Shown here in pieces: positions 17,332-26,260 of a stretch of DNA of 64,000 nt (positions within the stretch are counted from its first letter, which is position 1; every line of letters begins with the position of its first letter). This DNA is from Paracoccaceae bacterium (GTDB lineage Bacteria > Pseudomonadota > Alphaproteobacteria > Rhodobacterales > Rhodobacteraceae). The notes beneath the pieces are model-generated. The model had not been told where the DNA came from. It searched no databases and saw only the letters and a list, made by a program, of their open reading frames with translations. The stretch lies in the NCBI GenBank assembly GCA_020622085.1, contig JAHRYM010000002.1:811604-875603 (forward strand), given 5' to 3'. Made by a program: the position numbers and the translations under genes.

Positions 17332-18297
17332 ATGGCCCCCCCTTCCGAAACGCCAGAGACCCGCGGGCAAGTGGCCGACGCGCCCCGCAACAACTGGGTC
17401 GACCGGCTTGCCCCGGACTGGAGCCGCCCCTGGCTGCGGCTGTCACGCGCCGACCGGCCGATCGGCACCTGGCTTCTGCTCTTGCCCTGCTGGTGGGGGC
17501 TCGCGCTTGCCGCAATGGAAGATGGCTGGCGCTGGGGCGATCTCTGGATCGCGGCGGGCTGTGCCCTTGGCGCCTTCCTGATGCGCGGGGCGGGCTGCAC
17601 ATGGAACGACATCACCGACCGCGACTTCGACGCCTCGGTGGCGCGGACCCGGTCGCGGCCGATTCCGTCGGGGCAGGTGACGGTGAAGGGCGCCATCGCC
17701 TGGATGTTCATCCAGATGGGGCTTTCGGCGGTGATCCTGTTAACATTCAACCGAACGGCGATCGCGCTTGGATTTGCCTCGATCCTGATCGTGGCGATCT
17801 ATCCCTTCGCCAAGCGGTTCACCTGGTGGCCGCAGGCCTTCCTTGGCCTTGCCTTCAATTGGGGCGCGCTCTTGGCCTATGCTGCCCATACCGGCACCGT
17901 GAGCGTTGGATCGGTCCTGCTTTATGCGGCGGGCGTCGCATGGACGCTGTTTTACGACACGATCTATGCCCATCAGGACAAGGAAGATGACGTGCTGATC
18001 GGCGTCAAATCCACTGCGCGGCTTTTCGGCGCCGCGACCGGCAGGATCCTGTCGATCTTCATGGTTCTGACGATCCTGCTGATGGCGGTGGCGATCCTGG
18101 CCACCGCCCTGCCACAGGCGGCGGTGCTGAAGCTTGTGGTCGCGCTGGCGGCGCCCTGGGCGCTGGGATGGCACCTCTGGTTGCAACTTTCGCGGCTGGA
18201 CATCGACGATTCCGCGCTGTGCCTGCGGCTCTTTCGCAGCAACCGCGACGCGGGGCTTCTTGCTGCGCTGTTTCTTGCCGCCGCCGCCTGCCTTTGA
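17332..18297 (+). CDS. ubiA: 4-hydroxybenzoate polyprenyltransferase
   Basis: 321 residues, an integral membrane prenyltransferase with about eight spans. The two Asp-rich sites are NDITDRDFDASVARTRSRP (about 85-103) and YDTIYAHQDKEDDVLIGVKS (about 205-224). It attaches the polyprenyl tail to 4-hydroxybenzoate in ubiquinone synthesis. GAGG at 17321-17324 is a suitable ribosome site and lies in the 11-base gap before the divergent rsmE start, so the promoter of each gene must overlap the other's coding region. The first 25 residues are polar and variable in the family. Confidence 0.96.
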   Translation: MAPPSETPETRGQVADAPRNNWVDRLAPDWSRPWLRLSRADRPIGTWLLLLPCWWGLALAAMEDGWRWGDLWIAAGCALGAFLMRGAGCTWNDITDRDFDASVARTRSRPIPSGQVTVKGAIAWMFIQMGLSAVILLTFNRTAIALGFASILIVAIYPFAKRFTWWPQAFLGLAFNWGALLAYAAHTGTVSVGSVLLYAAGVAWTLFYDTIYAHQDKEDDVLIGVKSTARLFGAATGRILSIFMVLTILLMAVAILATALPQAAVLKLVVALAAPWALGWHLWLQLSRLDIDDSALCLRLFRSNRDAGLLAALFLAAAACL

Positions 18298-18354
18298 TTG
18301 ATCCGGCGCCGCGAAGCCGATAGGCATGCAGCGTTTCATCAAGTCAGGGCGTTG

Positions 18355-20460
18355 ATGCAGATTCCCGCGAAATTCGCCACTCCGGCCGCTCTTGTCGTTG
18401 CCGCGATCCTCTGCGTGGCGGCGGCGGTCGGTGCTGCGCGCCTGATCGAATCCAGATCCGCCGACGCGGTCCGGCGCGCGCTGACGGGCGCCGGGCACAG
18501 CTGGGTCCAGGTCGAGGCCAGCGGCCTTCAGATCATCCTGTCGGGCACTGCGCCGTCAGAAGCCAAGCGGTTCAACGCCCTGAACACGGCCGGCGGCCAG
18601 ATCGACAGTTCCCGCCTGCGCGACCGGATCGAGGTTGCGGCGCCGGCGACGATCAAGCTGCCGGACTTCTCGCTCGAGATGCTGCGCAACGACAGCGGCG
18701 TGTCGCTGATCGGGTTGATGCCCGCCAGCACCGACCGAGAGTCGATTCTGAAGACGCTCGGCGACCTTCTGGACGGCAAGGGCAAGGTCACCGACATGCT
18801 CGAAACCGCGAACCATCCGGCGCCCGCAGGGTGGAACGAGGCCGTCGACTTTGCGCTGGCTGCGATGGCTGACCTGCCGCGCGCCAAGATTTCGGTTGCA
18901 CCCGGGCGGGTCACGATCGACGCGATCACCGACACACCGGCCGAAAAAGCCGATCTGCAGACCCGGCTGCGCCGCAAGGTTCCGGGGTCGGTCAAGCTGA
19001 CGCTTGAGATCACCGCACCCCATCCGGTGATCGCGCCCTTCACACTGCGCCTTGTGAGCGACGGCAACACGACGCGTTTCGATGCCTGTTCCGCCGACAG
19101 CGAGGAGGTCCGCACGCGCATCCTCGCTGCGGCGGTGGCCGCCGGAATGACAGACCGCTCCACCTGCAACATCGGCCTTGGCGTGCCGACGCCCGAATGG
19201 GCAGACGCGGTGGTGATGGGGATCCAGGCCGTGCAGGAAATCGGCAAGGGTTCGATCACATTCTCGGATGCGGACGTGGCACTTGTGGCCGAGGCAGGCG
19301 TCAGCCAGGCGGCATTTGACCGTGCCGTGGGCGAGCTTGAATCGAACCTGCCCGAGGTCTTTTCGCTCCATGCCCGGATGGTCGCGCCTGCCGGGTCGGC
19401 CGGGTCGGGTCCGGCGGAGTTTTCGGCCGCGCTTGCCGCCGATGGCAAGGTCCAGCTTCGGGGCCGGGTTCCGGATGCACTGACCCGCGACGCCGCAGAC
19501 AGCTATGCCCGTGCACGCTTTGGCGCGGCGGATGTCTATGCCGCAACCCGGCTGGATCCCGAACTTCCTGCCGGCTGGCCAATGCGGGTTCTGGCGGCGC
19601 TTGAATCGCTGGCCGAACTTTCCGACGGGTCGGTGACCGTGCGGGCGGATACCATCGTCATCAAGGGGCTGTCTGGCAACGCCAATGCGTCAGACAGCAT
19701 CGCGCGGATCCTGTCATCGAAGCTGGGTGAAACCGCGAAGTTCAGCATCGACGTGCGCTATGACAAGAAGCTTGACCCGCTGGCCGGGCTACCTACGGCG
19801 ACGGAATGCATCGAACAGATCAACCAGGCGCTGGCGGAACAGAAGATCACCTTCGAACCGGGTTCGGCCACCATCACCCGCGATGCGGCGCCCACTCTCG
19901 ACACGATCGCCGCGCTGATGAAGACATGCGCCGACTACGAGATGGAAGTCGCCGGCCATACCGACAGCCAGGGCCGCGACGAGATGAACCTGCGGCTGAG
20001 CCAGGATCGTGCGCAATCGGTCATCGCGGCACTTCAGGGCCGCCGTGTGCTGACAGGAAAGCTGCGAGCAAAGGGTTACGGCGAAACCGAACCGATCGCG
20101 GATAACGGCACCGAGGCGGGCCGGGAACAGAACCGGCGGATTGCCTTCACGCTGACGGGCGCGGATGCTGTTGCCGAAAACCCGACCCCGGCACGGCCGG
20201 CCGGCGAAGGGGCCGGGGCAACGCAGGCGGGTTCCGTATCGCAAGCCGGAGAGCCCCCCGCAACGGGGGCGATGCCGAGCCCCGAAACGGCTACCACCCC
20301 GGACGGGGCCAATTCCGGCGACGACCAGTCGATGGATGGTGCAGCACCCGGCGATGCGATCGAAGGGGACGGCACGATTGACGTCCAGACACCTGACAAG
20401 AATGCGGTCCGCCCCGCCAAGCGCCCCCGGCGCAACGGCGAGCCGGCCACCGAGAACTGA
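18355..20460 (+). CDS. OmpA-family protein with BON-like repeats
   Basis: 701 residues from the ATG at MQIPAKFATP. A hydrophobic N-terminal segment (about 9-30) acts as signal or anchor. The middle (about 40-490) contains several repeats of alternating helix/strand units reminiscent of BON domains (for example LSGTAPSEAKRF, LRGRVPDALTRDAADSYARARFG). Residues about 505-615 form an OmpA-like peptidoglycan-binding domain with VAGHTDSQGRDEMNLRLSQD and RAKGYGETEPI. The tail (about 620-701) is Pro/Ala/Gly rich and disordered. It should tether the envelope to peptidoglycan. Followed by a small coiled-coil membrane protein. Confidence 0.88.
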   Translation: MQIPAKFATPAALVVAAILCVAAAVGAARLIESRSADAVRRALTGAGHSWVQVEASGLQIILSGTAPSEAKRFNALNTAGGQIDSSRLRDRIEVAAPATIKLPDFSLEMLRNDSGVSLIGLMPASTDRESILKTLGDLLDGKGKVTDMLETANHPAPAGWNEAVDFALAAMADLPRAKISVAPGRVTIDAITDTPAEKADLQTRLRRKVPGSVKLTLEITAPHPVIAPFTLRLVSDGNTTRFDACSADSEEVRTRILAAAVAAGMTDRSTCNIGLGVPTPEWADAVVMGIQAVQEIGKGSITFSDADVALVAEAGVSQAAFDRAVGELESNLPEVFSLHARMVAPAGSAGSGPAEFSAALAADGKVQLRGRVPDALTRDAADSYARARFGAADVYAATRLDPELPAGWPMRVLAALESLAELSDGSVTVRADTIVIKGLSGNANASDSIARILSSKLGETAKFSIDVRYDKKLDPLAGLPTATECIEQINQALAEQKITFEPGSATITRDAAPTLDTIAALMKTCADYEMEVAGHTDSQGRDEMNLRLSQDRAQSVIAALQGRRVLTGKLRAKGYGETEPIADNGTEAGREQNRRIAFTLTGADAVAENPTPARPAGEGAGATQAGSVSQAGEPPATGAMPSPETATTPDGANSGDDQSMDGAAPGDAIEGDGTIDVQTPDKNAVRPAKRPRRNGEPATEN

Positions 20461-20496
20461 CCCTCACACATCACGGCACAGCGGAACGGACCGGGC

Positions 20497-20823
20497 ATGA
20501 ACAGAACCGAATTCATCGTGACGACGGCGATCATCCTGTTCGTCGCCTTCCTGCTGGGCTGGGCGGTGTCCTGGCTGATGCACCGGATGACGCGCGTGAC
20601 GCAGACCGACATGAACGAGCTTGATAGCATGGCGCGCAACCTGCACGAGGCCGAGGAGACCCGTGACCAGGCGCTGGCCTATCTGGAAGAGCGCGAGGCC
20701 GAACTGACCGGCCAGCTCCAGCAGACCCATGCGGAACTGCGTGCGGCGATGGACGGGCTGCGCGATGCCCGCGCCGAAGCCGAGGAACTGCGCCGATATA
20801 TCGAGAAGGTCAACGCACGCTGA
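20497..20823 (+). CDS. Small membrane-anchored coiled-coil protein
   Basis: 108 residues. Residues about 7-28 are one transmembrane helix; the remaining 75 residues are strongly charged, with Glu/Ala/Leu heptads ending EELRRYIEKVNAR, predicting a cytoplasmic coiled coil. It lies 36 bases after the OmpA-family gene on the same strand and may be co-transcribed with it. No family function is known to me. It converges on moaE. Confidence 0.8.
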   Translation: MNRTEFIVTTAIILFVAFLLGWAVSWLMHRMTRVTQTDMNELDSMARNLHEAEETRDQALAYLEEREAELTGQLQQTHAELRAAMDGLRDARAEAEELRRYIEKVNAR

Positions 20824-20841
20824 TCGCGGGGATGGGGGCCG

Positions 20842-21285
20842 TCACCAGCGATCCAGCGCCTGTTCGTCGGCATCCCGTGCCGCAACCCATTCGGCGCCGT
20901 CGGGGCCGAACTCCTTTTTCCAGAAGGGCGCGCGCGATTTCAGGTAGTCCATCAGGAATTCGGCCGCGGCAAAGGCTTCGGCGCGATGGCGGGCGGCGGT
21001 GGCGACCATCATGATCGCTTCACCCGGCGCGATCCGGCCGTGGCGGTGGATCACCAGGCCGGCGGTCAGATCCCAGCGCGTCACCGCCTCGTCCAGAATG
21101 GCGGTGACAGCACGCTCGGTCATGCCGGGGTAATGTTCGATCTCCATGACGGACAGCCGGCCCCCATCATCGCGGACCCGGCCAAGAAAGGTGACGACCG
21201 CGCCCGCCGGCCCGGCCGCTGCGGCAAAGCTGTCACTTTCCGTGCCATAGGAAAAGGGCCTGTCCTGAATGCGGACCGTATGCAT
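20842..21285 (-). CDS. moaE: Molybdopterin synthase catalytic subunit MoaE
   Basis: 147 residues. HRHGRIAPGEAIMMVATAA and the downstream FLMDYLKSRAPFWKKE segment, with the catalytic lysines, identify MoaE. With MoaD it forms the heterotetramer that inserts two sulphurs into precursor Z (cPMP). It follows moaD by 3 bases, in the order pgsA-moaD-moaE on the minus strand. Confidence 0.95.
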   Translation of the reverse strand: MHTVRIQDRPFSYGTESDSFAAAAGPAGAVVTFLGRVRDDGGRLSVMEIEHYPGMTERAVTAILDEAVTRWDLTAGLVIHRHGRIAPGEAIMMVATAARHRAEAFAAAEFLMDYLKSRAPFWKKEFGPDGAEWVAARDADEQALDRW

Positions 21286-21288
21286 GGA

Positions 21289-21537
21289 TCAGCCTCCGGT
21301 CATCGGCGGGAAGAAGGCCACTTCGCGCACCCCCGCGATGGGGCTTGAGAAATCGGCAAGCTCCTGATCCAGCGCCACGCGCACCGCGCGGGTGTCGGCG
21401 AAGGCGGCGGCATAGCGTTCTTCGCGGGCAACCAGTTCGGCGACCAGATCGGCCACCGTCACGGCGGAGGTGGTGATCCGTTCCTTCGGCAGGCCGATGC
21501 GTTCACGGACCCAGGCGAAATACAGGACGTCGATCAT
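21289..21537 (-). CDS. moaD: Molybdopterin synthase sulphur-carrier subunit MoaD
   Basis: 82 residues with a ubiquitin-like pattern (MIDVLYFAWVRERIG at the start) and the essential C-terminal Gly-Gly, which is adenylated and thiocarboxylated. The ATG overlaps the pgsA stop as ATGA (21534-21537), indicating translational coupling. Confidence 0.95.
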   Translation of the reverse strand: MIDVLYFAWVRERIGLPKERITTSAVTVADLVAELVAREERYAAAFADTRAVRVALDQELADFSSPIAGVREVAFFPPMTGG

Positions 21538-22199
21538 TTCTTGTCCCCAAGGTAGGGAATGGATTTCGAGAAGTATTCCCAGCCGGTGATTGCAGTCAGC
21601 GCGGCCGCAAACCAGATCAGCCAGAGGCCCACGTCATTGGCCAGCGATGCGCAATCGCGCTTGCCGCAGGCGCGGACCGGATCAGCCAGGCCATTGGCAA
21701 CCGCATCGTTGTATTGTTCCGTCGTCATGCCATGCATCGCCACGCCGTTGAGGTATTCCAGCCCCGTTCCCAGGAACAACACCGCAATCGCAACCATCTG
21801 CGCCGTGGTCTTCCACTTGGCCAGCTTCGTGACCTTCAGGTGCAGGGCATTCGCGCCAAGAAATTCGCGCAGGCCGGCAACGAAGACCTCGCGGAAAAGG
21901 ATGACGGTGGCGGGCAGGATCAACCACGGGTTCATGCCGGAATAGCCGGTCAGCACCATGATGGCGATGACGACCATCGCCTTGTCGGCAATCGGGTCGA
22001 GCATCCGGCCGAAGTTCGATTCCTGCTTCCAGAGCCGCGCCAGATAGCCGTCGAAATAATCGGTGATGGCCGCGCCCACGAACAGCGACAGCGCCAGCCA
22101 GTCGGCCCAGGGCCGGCGGAAATACAGGAACATCAACGCCACGCCGGGCGCCGCCAGCAGCCGCAGGACGGTCAGGGTGTTTGGCAGGTTCCATTTCAT
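21534..22199 (-). CDS. pgsA: CDP-diacylglycerol-glycerol-3-phosphate 3-phosphatidyltransferase
   Basis: 221 residues from MKWNLPNTLTVLR; an upstream in-frame extension lacks a ribosome site. The CDP-alcohol phosphotransferase motif is complete: D-YF-DG-YL-AR, then eight residues, G, RML, D, PIA, D (about 62-84). Four to five membrane helices. It commits CDP-diacylglycerol to phosphatidylglycerol synthesis, the lipid that MprF-type enzymes such as the one at 53,916-56,501 would modify. First gene of the pgsA-moaD-moaE unit. Confidence 0.95.
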   Translation of the reverse strand: MKWNLPNTLTVLRLLAAPGVALMFLYFRRPWADWLALSLFVGAAITDYFDGYLARLWKQESNFGRMLDPIADKAMVVIAIMVLTGYSGMNPWLILPATVILFREVFVAGLREFLGANALHLKVTKLAKWKTTAQMVAIAVLFLGTGLEYLNGVAMHGMTTEQYNDAVANGLADPVRACGKRDCASLANDVGLWLIWFAAALTAITGWEYFSKSIPYLGDKK

Positions 22200-22270
22200 G
22201 CCGGAATTGGTATCCCGCGTGAGCGCCGGGGGGAAGTGGCCTTTGCGCCAATCTCTCCCCAGAAAGCGAA

Positions 22271-22287
22271 GCAACCCCCTGGGTTGC
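22271..22287 (-). terminator. Possible weak terminator hairpin downstream of hsp20
   Basis: A perfect 7-bp inverted repeat (GCAACCC, 3-nt loop, GGGTTGC) lies in the 138-base gap between hsp20 and pgsA. On the minus strand, the direction in which hsp20 would need it, it is followed by TTCGCTTTCT, a pyrimidine run but not a clean U-tract. It may end or attenuate hsp20 transcription before pgsA. Confidence 0.35.
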
Positions 22288-22337
22288 GCGAAAAAGGGCG
22301 CAAGAAAACCCCTGCGCCCCACTGGAATCCGCCCTGA

Positions 22338-22811
22338 TCAGACGGCGGTGGCCGATTTGTCCTCGACCGCCTTCGCCTCAAGATTGTTCTGGCCGGCAAT
22401 CTCGATCCGGCGCGGCTTCAGTGCCTCGGGCACTTCGCGCGCCAAGTCGATGTGCAGCATTCCGTCGACATGGGCCGCGCCGGTCACGCGCACATGATCG
22501 GCCAGCGCGAAGCGGCGTTCAAAGGCGCGGGTGGCGATGCCACGGTGCAGGTAGGTCCGCTTGCCATCTTCGGCCGCCTTGCGGGCGGTGACGATCAGCG
22601 CGCCATCCTTCACCTCGACCCCAAGTTCATCGCCCGAGAAACCGGCAACCGCGATCGAGATGCGATAGGCGTTCTCGTCGGTCTTTTCGATGTTGTAGGG
22701 GGGATAGGTCGGTTGTGCGACATCGGTGGTCAACACCCGATCCATCAGGTCGGCGATGCGGTCAAAGCCGACGGTGGCACGGTAAAGCGGCGAAAAGTCG
22801 TAGTTACGCAT
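22338..22811 (-). CDS. Hsp20/alpha-crystallin small heat-shock protein
   Basis: 157 residues from MRNYDFSPLYR, the start with AAGGA 8 bases upstream; an ATG 9 bases earlier overlaps that site. MRxYDFSPLYRxxVGFDR is the IbpA-class N-terminus, followed by PPYNIEKxDExAYRISIAVAGF and the alpha-crystallin core with the RxFxLADHV beta strand; a short variable tail follows. ATP-independent holdase that keeps unfolding proteins soluble. A heat-shock promoter is expected but I could not identify a convincing sigma-32 site upstream. Confidence 0.95.
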   Translation of the reverse strand: MRNYDFSPLYRATVGFDRIADLMDRVLTTDVAQPTYPPYNIEKTDENAYRISIAVAGFSGDELGVEVKDGALIVTARKAAEDGKRTYLHRGIATRAFERRFALADHVRVTGAAHVDGMLHIDLAREVPEALKPRRIEIAGQNNLEAKAVEDKSATAV

Positions 22812-22973
22812 GGGAATCATCCTTCGAAAAGCGATGCTCTGGTTGCACCCTCCCTTCCGGGACGGGCGAGGTTCACAAGGCCCGGATCGGCGCCCCGCAA
22901 AACGTCAGATGGAACCATCGAGGCGCGGTTTCAAGGGGCGTCGGAGGAGCAGGGGGAAGGCGGTCGCCACTTT

Positions 22974-23807
22974 CTATGGCCTGACGAACTTGGCCCCGCC
23001 TGCCGACATCGCCGCCCCGGTGGCGGCTGACCTGCCCGATACCAGCGCTCCAGACCCGATGCGGCGCACCCCGGGCGTGGTGGCATCCGCCGCACCGAAG
23101 GCCTGCCGCAACTCGGTCAGTGGCACCTCCATGGCCGAGGCCAGGGATACGGGCCGTGTATCCATCTCGGCCTTGGCCGAAATCACCGATGCGATCTGCG
23201 GCACGCCGTCATGCATCACGAAGACCGGCGCGCCGGAAGACCCGAAATCGACGTTGCAGGTCAGAACCATGAAGCCGGGCTGGCGCCCCAGCACATGGCA
23301 GATGTCCTGCATCGAGGGCGCCTCGGACCGATCCAGTGCATAGGAGACGACGGAAACCTTGTCACCCTCCTGCGGGTCGGCGGCCACGTCGAAGGGCTTG
23401 ATTGACGACAGCCGGATCGGCTGGTCCAGTTGCAACAGCGCGATGTCATAGGCGACGCGCCCCATCTTGTCGGTGCCGTCATAGGTGTAGGACGGATGCG
23501 CCATCGCCCGGCGCACGCCGCGATAGGCGGCAGCCCGGCCATTGCGCCAGCCCGCCAAAAACTCGATGGTATTGACCGTATAGGGCTGGAAGGACTTCTG
23601 GTCGAAAAGGCAATGCGCCGCTGTCAGCACCAGATCGGGCGCGATCAGCGCGCCGGTGCAGAATCCGCTGTCGCCCAGATTGATGCGGCCGACGGCTTCC
23701 CATCCGCGCGTTTCGTCGGCCGTCAGCAGGCTGTGGAGCGGTGTTTCCTCGGCCTGCGCAAGGCCTGCGCCTGCCCAGAGCATCAGGGCCACCAGAACTG
23801 CGCGCAT
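22974..23807 (-). CDS. Secreted trypsin-like serine protease
   Basis: 277 residues with an N-terminal signal peptide (cleavage near AQA, residue 19). The chymotrypsin-fold triad is visible: LTAAHC (His, about 61), AYDIALLQLD (Asp, about 121) and DFGSSGAPV (Ser, about 192). A tail of about 50 residues is Gly/Ala rich. Periplasmic or secreted peptidase; target unknown. It ends 163 bases upstream of hsp20 on the same strand and begins 64 bases after the end of glcF. Confidence 0.9.
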   Translation of the reverse strand: MRAVLVALMLWAGAGLAQAEETPLHSLLTADETRGWEAVGRINLGDSGFCTGALIAPDLVLTAAHCLFDQKSFQPYTVNTIEFLAGWRNGRAAAYRGVRRAMAHPSYTYDGTDKMGRVAYDIALLQLDQPIRLSSIKPFDVAADPQEGDKVSVVSYALDRSEAPSMQDICHVLGRQPGFMVLTCNVDFGSSGAPVFVMHDGVPQIASVISAKAEMDTRPVSLASAMEVPLTELRQAFGAADATTPGVRRIGSGALVSGRSAATGAAMSAGGAKFVRP

Positions 23808-23871
23808 CGTCCCTTCCTCACCCTGCCAAGGCCCACTGCCCTAGCCCTGCACTGCGGCCAGATTATGACAG

Positions 23872-25185
23872 CTAAGGCTGAAGCGACAGCCCATCCACGA
23901 CACCGCGCGCCGCCCTTGGCACCGGCCCGCCCGTGGCCCAATCCAGCAGCTCGACCGTGTGAAGGACAGGTATCGCGGTGCCACTGCCGATCTGCATCAT
24001 GCAGCCGATGTTGCCCGCCGCGATGACCTGCGGCGTCACGGCTTCAAGCGTTGCGACCTTGCGCGCCTTCAACTGCCCGGAAATCTCGGGCTGCATCAGG
24101 TTGTAGGTGCCGGCGGAACCGCAGCACAGATGGCTGTCGGCGGGCTCGGCCACGGTGAAGCCCGCGGCCTTCAGCAGATCCTTGGGCGCGGATTTCACCT
24201 GCTGCCCATGCTGAAGCGAACAGGCCGCGTGATAGCCGACGCGCAAGGCTGCGGGCGCCGACCCGGAATAGCCGATTCGGGTCAGGAATTCGGTAATGTC
24301 TGACGCCAGGGCCGATACCGCCGCCGCGTCTCCGGCCAGCGGGTCGTTTCGGAACATGTGGCCGTAGTCCTTGACGGTGGTGCCGCAGCCCGAGGTGTTG
24401 ATGATGATCGCGTCCAGACCCGCCCCGCGCTTTTCGGCCATCCATGCCCGGATGTTGCCCGCCGCCTGATGGTGGCTGTCGTCCACGCGGCCCATGTGAT
24501 GGGTCAGCGCCCCGCAGCAGCCGGCGCCACGGGCCACCACCACCTCGCAACCCAGCCGCCGCAACAGCCGGATCGTCGCGTCGTTGATATCGGTGTTCAG
24601 CGCCCGCTGCGCGCAACCGGCCAGCAGAGCAACCCGATGGCGCCGTTCACCTTGGGCCGGAAAGACCTGCGGGCGGTCATTCAGGCTGGGCGGGGGAATG
24701 TCGCGCGGGGCCATGTCCAGCATGGCGCGCAGCCGCGGATCGGGCAGGAAGCGCGCAAAGGGCCGCGCCAGCTTTGCCCCGCGCAGCGCCAGCCGGAATC
24801 GCCCCGGATAGGGCAGCACCAGCGCCAGCACCCGGCGCAGCATCCGGTCCATGAAGGGGCGGCGATAGGTTGCTTCCACATGGGCGCGGGCATGGTCGAT
24901 CAGGTGCATGTAATGCACACCCGAGGGGCAGGTCGTCATGCAGGACAGGCAGGACAGGCAGCGGTCGATATGCTTCACCGTGCGGGCGTCCGCCGGGCGA
25001 CCGGATTCGAGCATCTCCTTGATCAGGTAGATGCGGCCCCGGGGGCTGTCGAGTTCGTCGCCCAGCACCTGATAGGTCGGGCAGGTCGCGGTGCAGAAGC
25101 CGCAATGCACGCAAGTCCGCAGGATCTTGTTCGAGGTGGCGATCCCCGGATCCTGAAGCTGTTCAGGGGTAAAGAACGTCTGCAT
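23872..25185 (-). CDS. glcF: Glycolate oxidase iron-sulphur subunit GlcF
   Basis: 437 residues from MQTFFTPEQL; overlaps the end of glcE by 23 bases. Two 4Fe-4S cluster motifs near the N-terminus (CVHCGFCTATCP about 26 and CLSCLSCMTTCP about 77) and two CCG-type domains later (GCCGALTHHMGR and CCGSAGTYN) match GlcF. With GlcD and GlcE it oxidises glycolate to glyoxylate at the membrane and passes electrons to the quinone pool. Third gene of the glcDEF operon. Confidence 0.95.
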   Translation of the reverse strand: MQTFFTPEQLQDPGIATSNKILRTCVHCGFCTATCPTYQVLGDELDSPRGRIYLIKEMLESGRPADARTVKHIDRCLSCLSCMTTCPSGVHYMHLIDHARAHVEATYRRPFMDRMLRRVLALVLPYPGRFRLALRGAKLARPFARFLPDPRLRAMLDMAPRDIPPPSLNDRPQVFPAQGERRHRVALLAGCAQRALNTDINDATIRLLRRLGCEVVVARGAGCCGALTHHMGRVDDSHHQAAGNIRAWMAEKRGAGLDAIIINTSGCGTTVKDYGHMFRNDPLAGDAAAVSALASDITEFLTRIGYSGSAPAALRVGYHAACSLQHGQQVKSAPKDLLKAAGFTVAEPADSHLCCGSAGTYNLMQPEISGQLKARKVATLEAVTPQVIAAGNIGCMMQIGSGTAIPVLHTVELLDWATGGPVPRAARGVVDGLSLQP

Positions 25186-26260
25186 CGGCATCCCCTGCAA
25201 AAATCCCGCGCGGGTCGAAGGCCGCCCGCAAACCATCCGTGATCCGGGCCACCGCTTCGGGCTCTGGCTGGTCGGCGGGCGCAAGGCCGGTTCCGGTCAT
25301 CCGCCGCGCATGGCCGTCGAAGGGCGTCGCGATGGCGCGGGCATCGACACCGCGCGGCACCCGCGCCCAAAGGCAACCGCCGCCCCAATCGAGCATCACC
25401 GCCCCACCAAGCCGCGCCGCCACCGCGCCGGCCTGCGAGGGGCGCAGATGGAACCGCCAGAGATCGCCCGGCAGCCCCGCAAGCGGCGCCACGGCCCGCA
25501 CCCCGGCCCAGATTGCGCCGTCTTCCTCGACCCGCGCCTCGCCAAAGGCCGAAAGCCGGTCTCGCAACTGCCCGGCGCGATAATCGACGGACCCGGCCAG
25601 CCCCTCGACCCGGATCAGCGCCCCCTGCCCCGCCACCCAGGCCGCGCCGGTCACGTCGAAGGGCGATCCCAGCGCCGCGGCCAGCACGGCGGGTGCCGCC
25701 CCGACCGGCACATCGACGCGAATCGTCGCCTGCCTGGGCACGGCGGGCTGGACCTTGAAGGAAAGCTCGGTCAGCACGCCCAGCCGCCCCCGGCTTCCCG
25801 CCATCAGCTTGACCAGATCATAGCCGGTGACGTTCTTCATCACCCGCCCGCCATTGCTGACAACCTCGCCCCCGCCATCGACGAAGCGCACCCCGATCAG
25901 GCTGTCGCGGCAGGCCCCGGCCTGCACCCGGCGCGGGCCCGAGGCGTTTTCGGCCACCACCCCGCCGATGGTGCCGGTGCCTTCGGTCCCCAGCACAGCG
26001 CGCCAGTCGCCCGGCTCAAACGGCAGACGCTGGCCCTCGGCGGCAAGCACCGTCTCGACCACCGATAGCGGTGTTCCGGCCCGCACGACCAGTGTCAGCG
26101 CGGCGGGTTCGTAAAGGACCACGCCCGACAGTCCGGCGGTGCGGATCGCCGGGCCATCCGCCGGTCCGGCGCGGGTCGAACCGCCGCGAACGGCGACAGG
26201 GCCGGGAATGCCGCGGATCAACTGGGCCAGATCGGCCTCGGTTTCCGGGGCATGGGTCAT
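25163..26260 (-). CDS. glcE: Glycolate oxidase FAD-binding subunit GlcE
   Basis: 365 residues from MTHAPETEADLAQL; the start overlaps the glcD stop as ATGA. The protein has a PCMH-type FAD domain: VRAGTPLSVVETVLAAEGQ, then GTIGGVVAENASGPRR and MKNVTGYDLVKLMAGSRG, shorter than GlcD as is usual for GlcE. It is a subunit of glycolate oxidase together with GlcD and GlcF, acting in glycolate/glyoxylate use. Confidence 0.94.
   Translation of the reverse strand: MTHAPETEADLAQLIRGIPGPVAVRGGSTRAGPADGPAIRTAGLSGVVLYEPAALTLVVRAGTPLSVVETVLAAEGQRLPFEPGDWRAVLGTEGTGTIGGVVAENASGPRRVQAGACRDSLIGVRFVDGGGEVVSNGGRVMKNVTGYDLVKLMAGSRGRLGVLTELSFKVQPAVPRQATIRVDVPVGAAPAVLAAALGSPFDVTGAAWVAGQGALIRVEGLAGSVDYRAGQLRDRLSAFGEARVEEDGAIWAGVRAVAPLAGLPGDLWRFHLRPSQAGAVAARLGGAVMLDWGGGCLWARVPRGVDARAIATPFDGHARRMTGTGLAPADQPEPEAVARITDGLRAAFDPRGIFAGDADADVLYP

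Noticed and set aside
16043-17581. A 512-codon plus-strand frame across the membrane-protein gene and rsmE.
   Set aside because: It covers two well-supported minus-strand genes and part of ubiA and has the composition of an antisense shadow.
22812-22973. A sigma-32 heat-shock promoter upstream of hsp20.
   Set aside because: A CTTG-containing stretch is present but no CCCCAT-like element at a proper distance, so the call is not supported.
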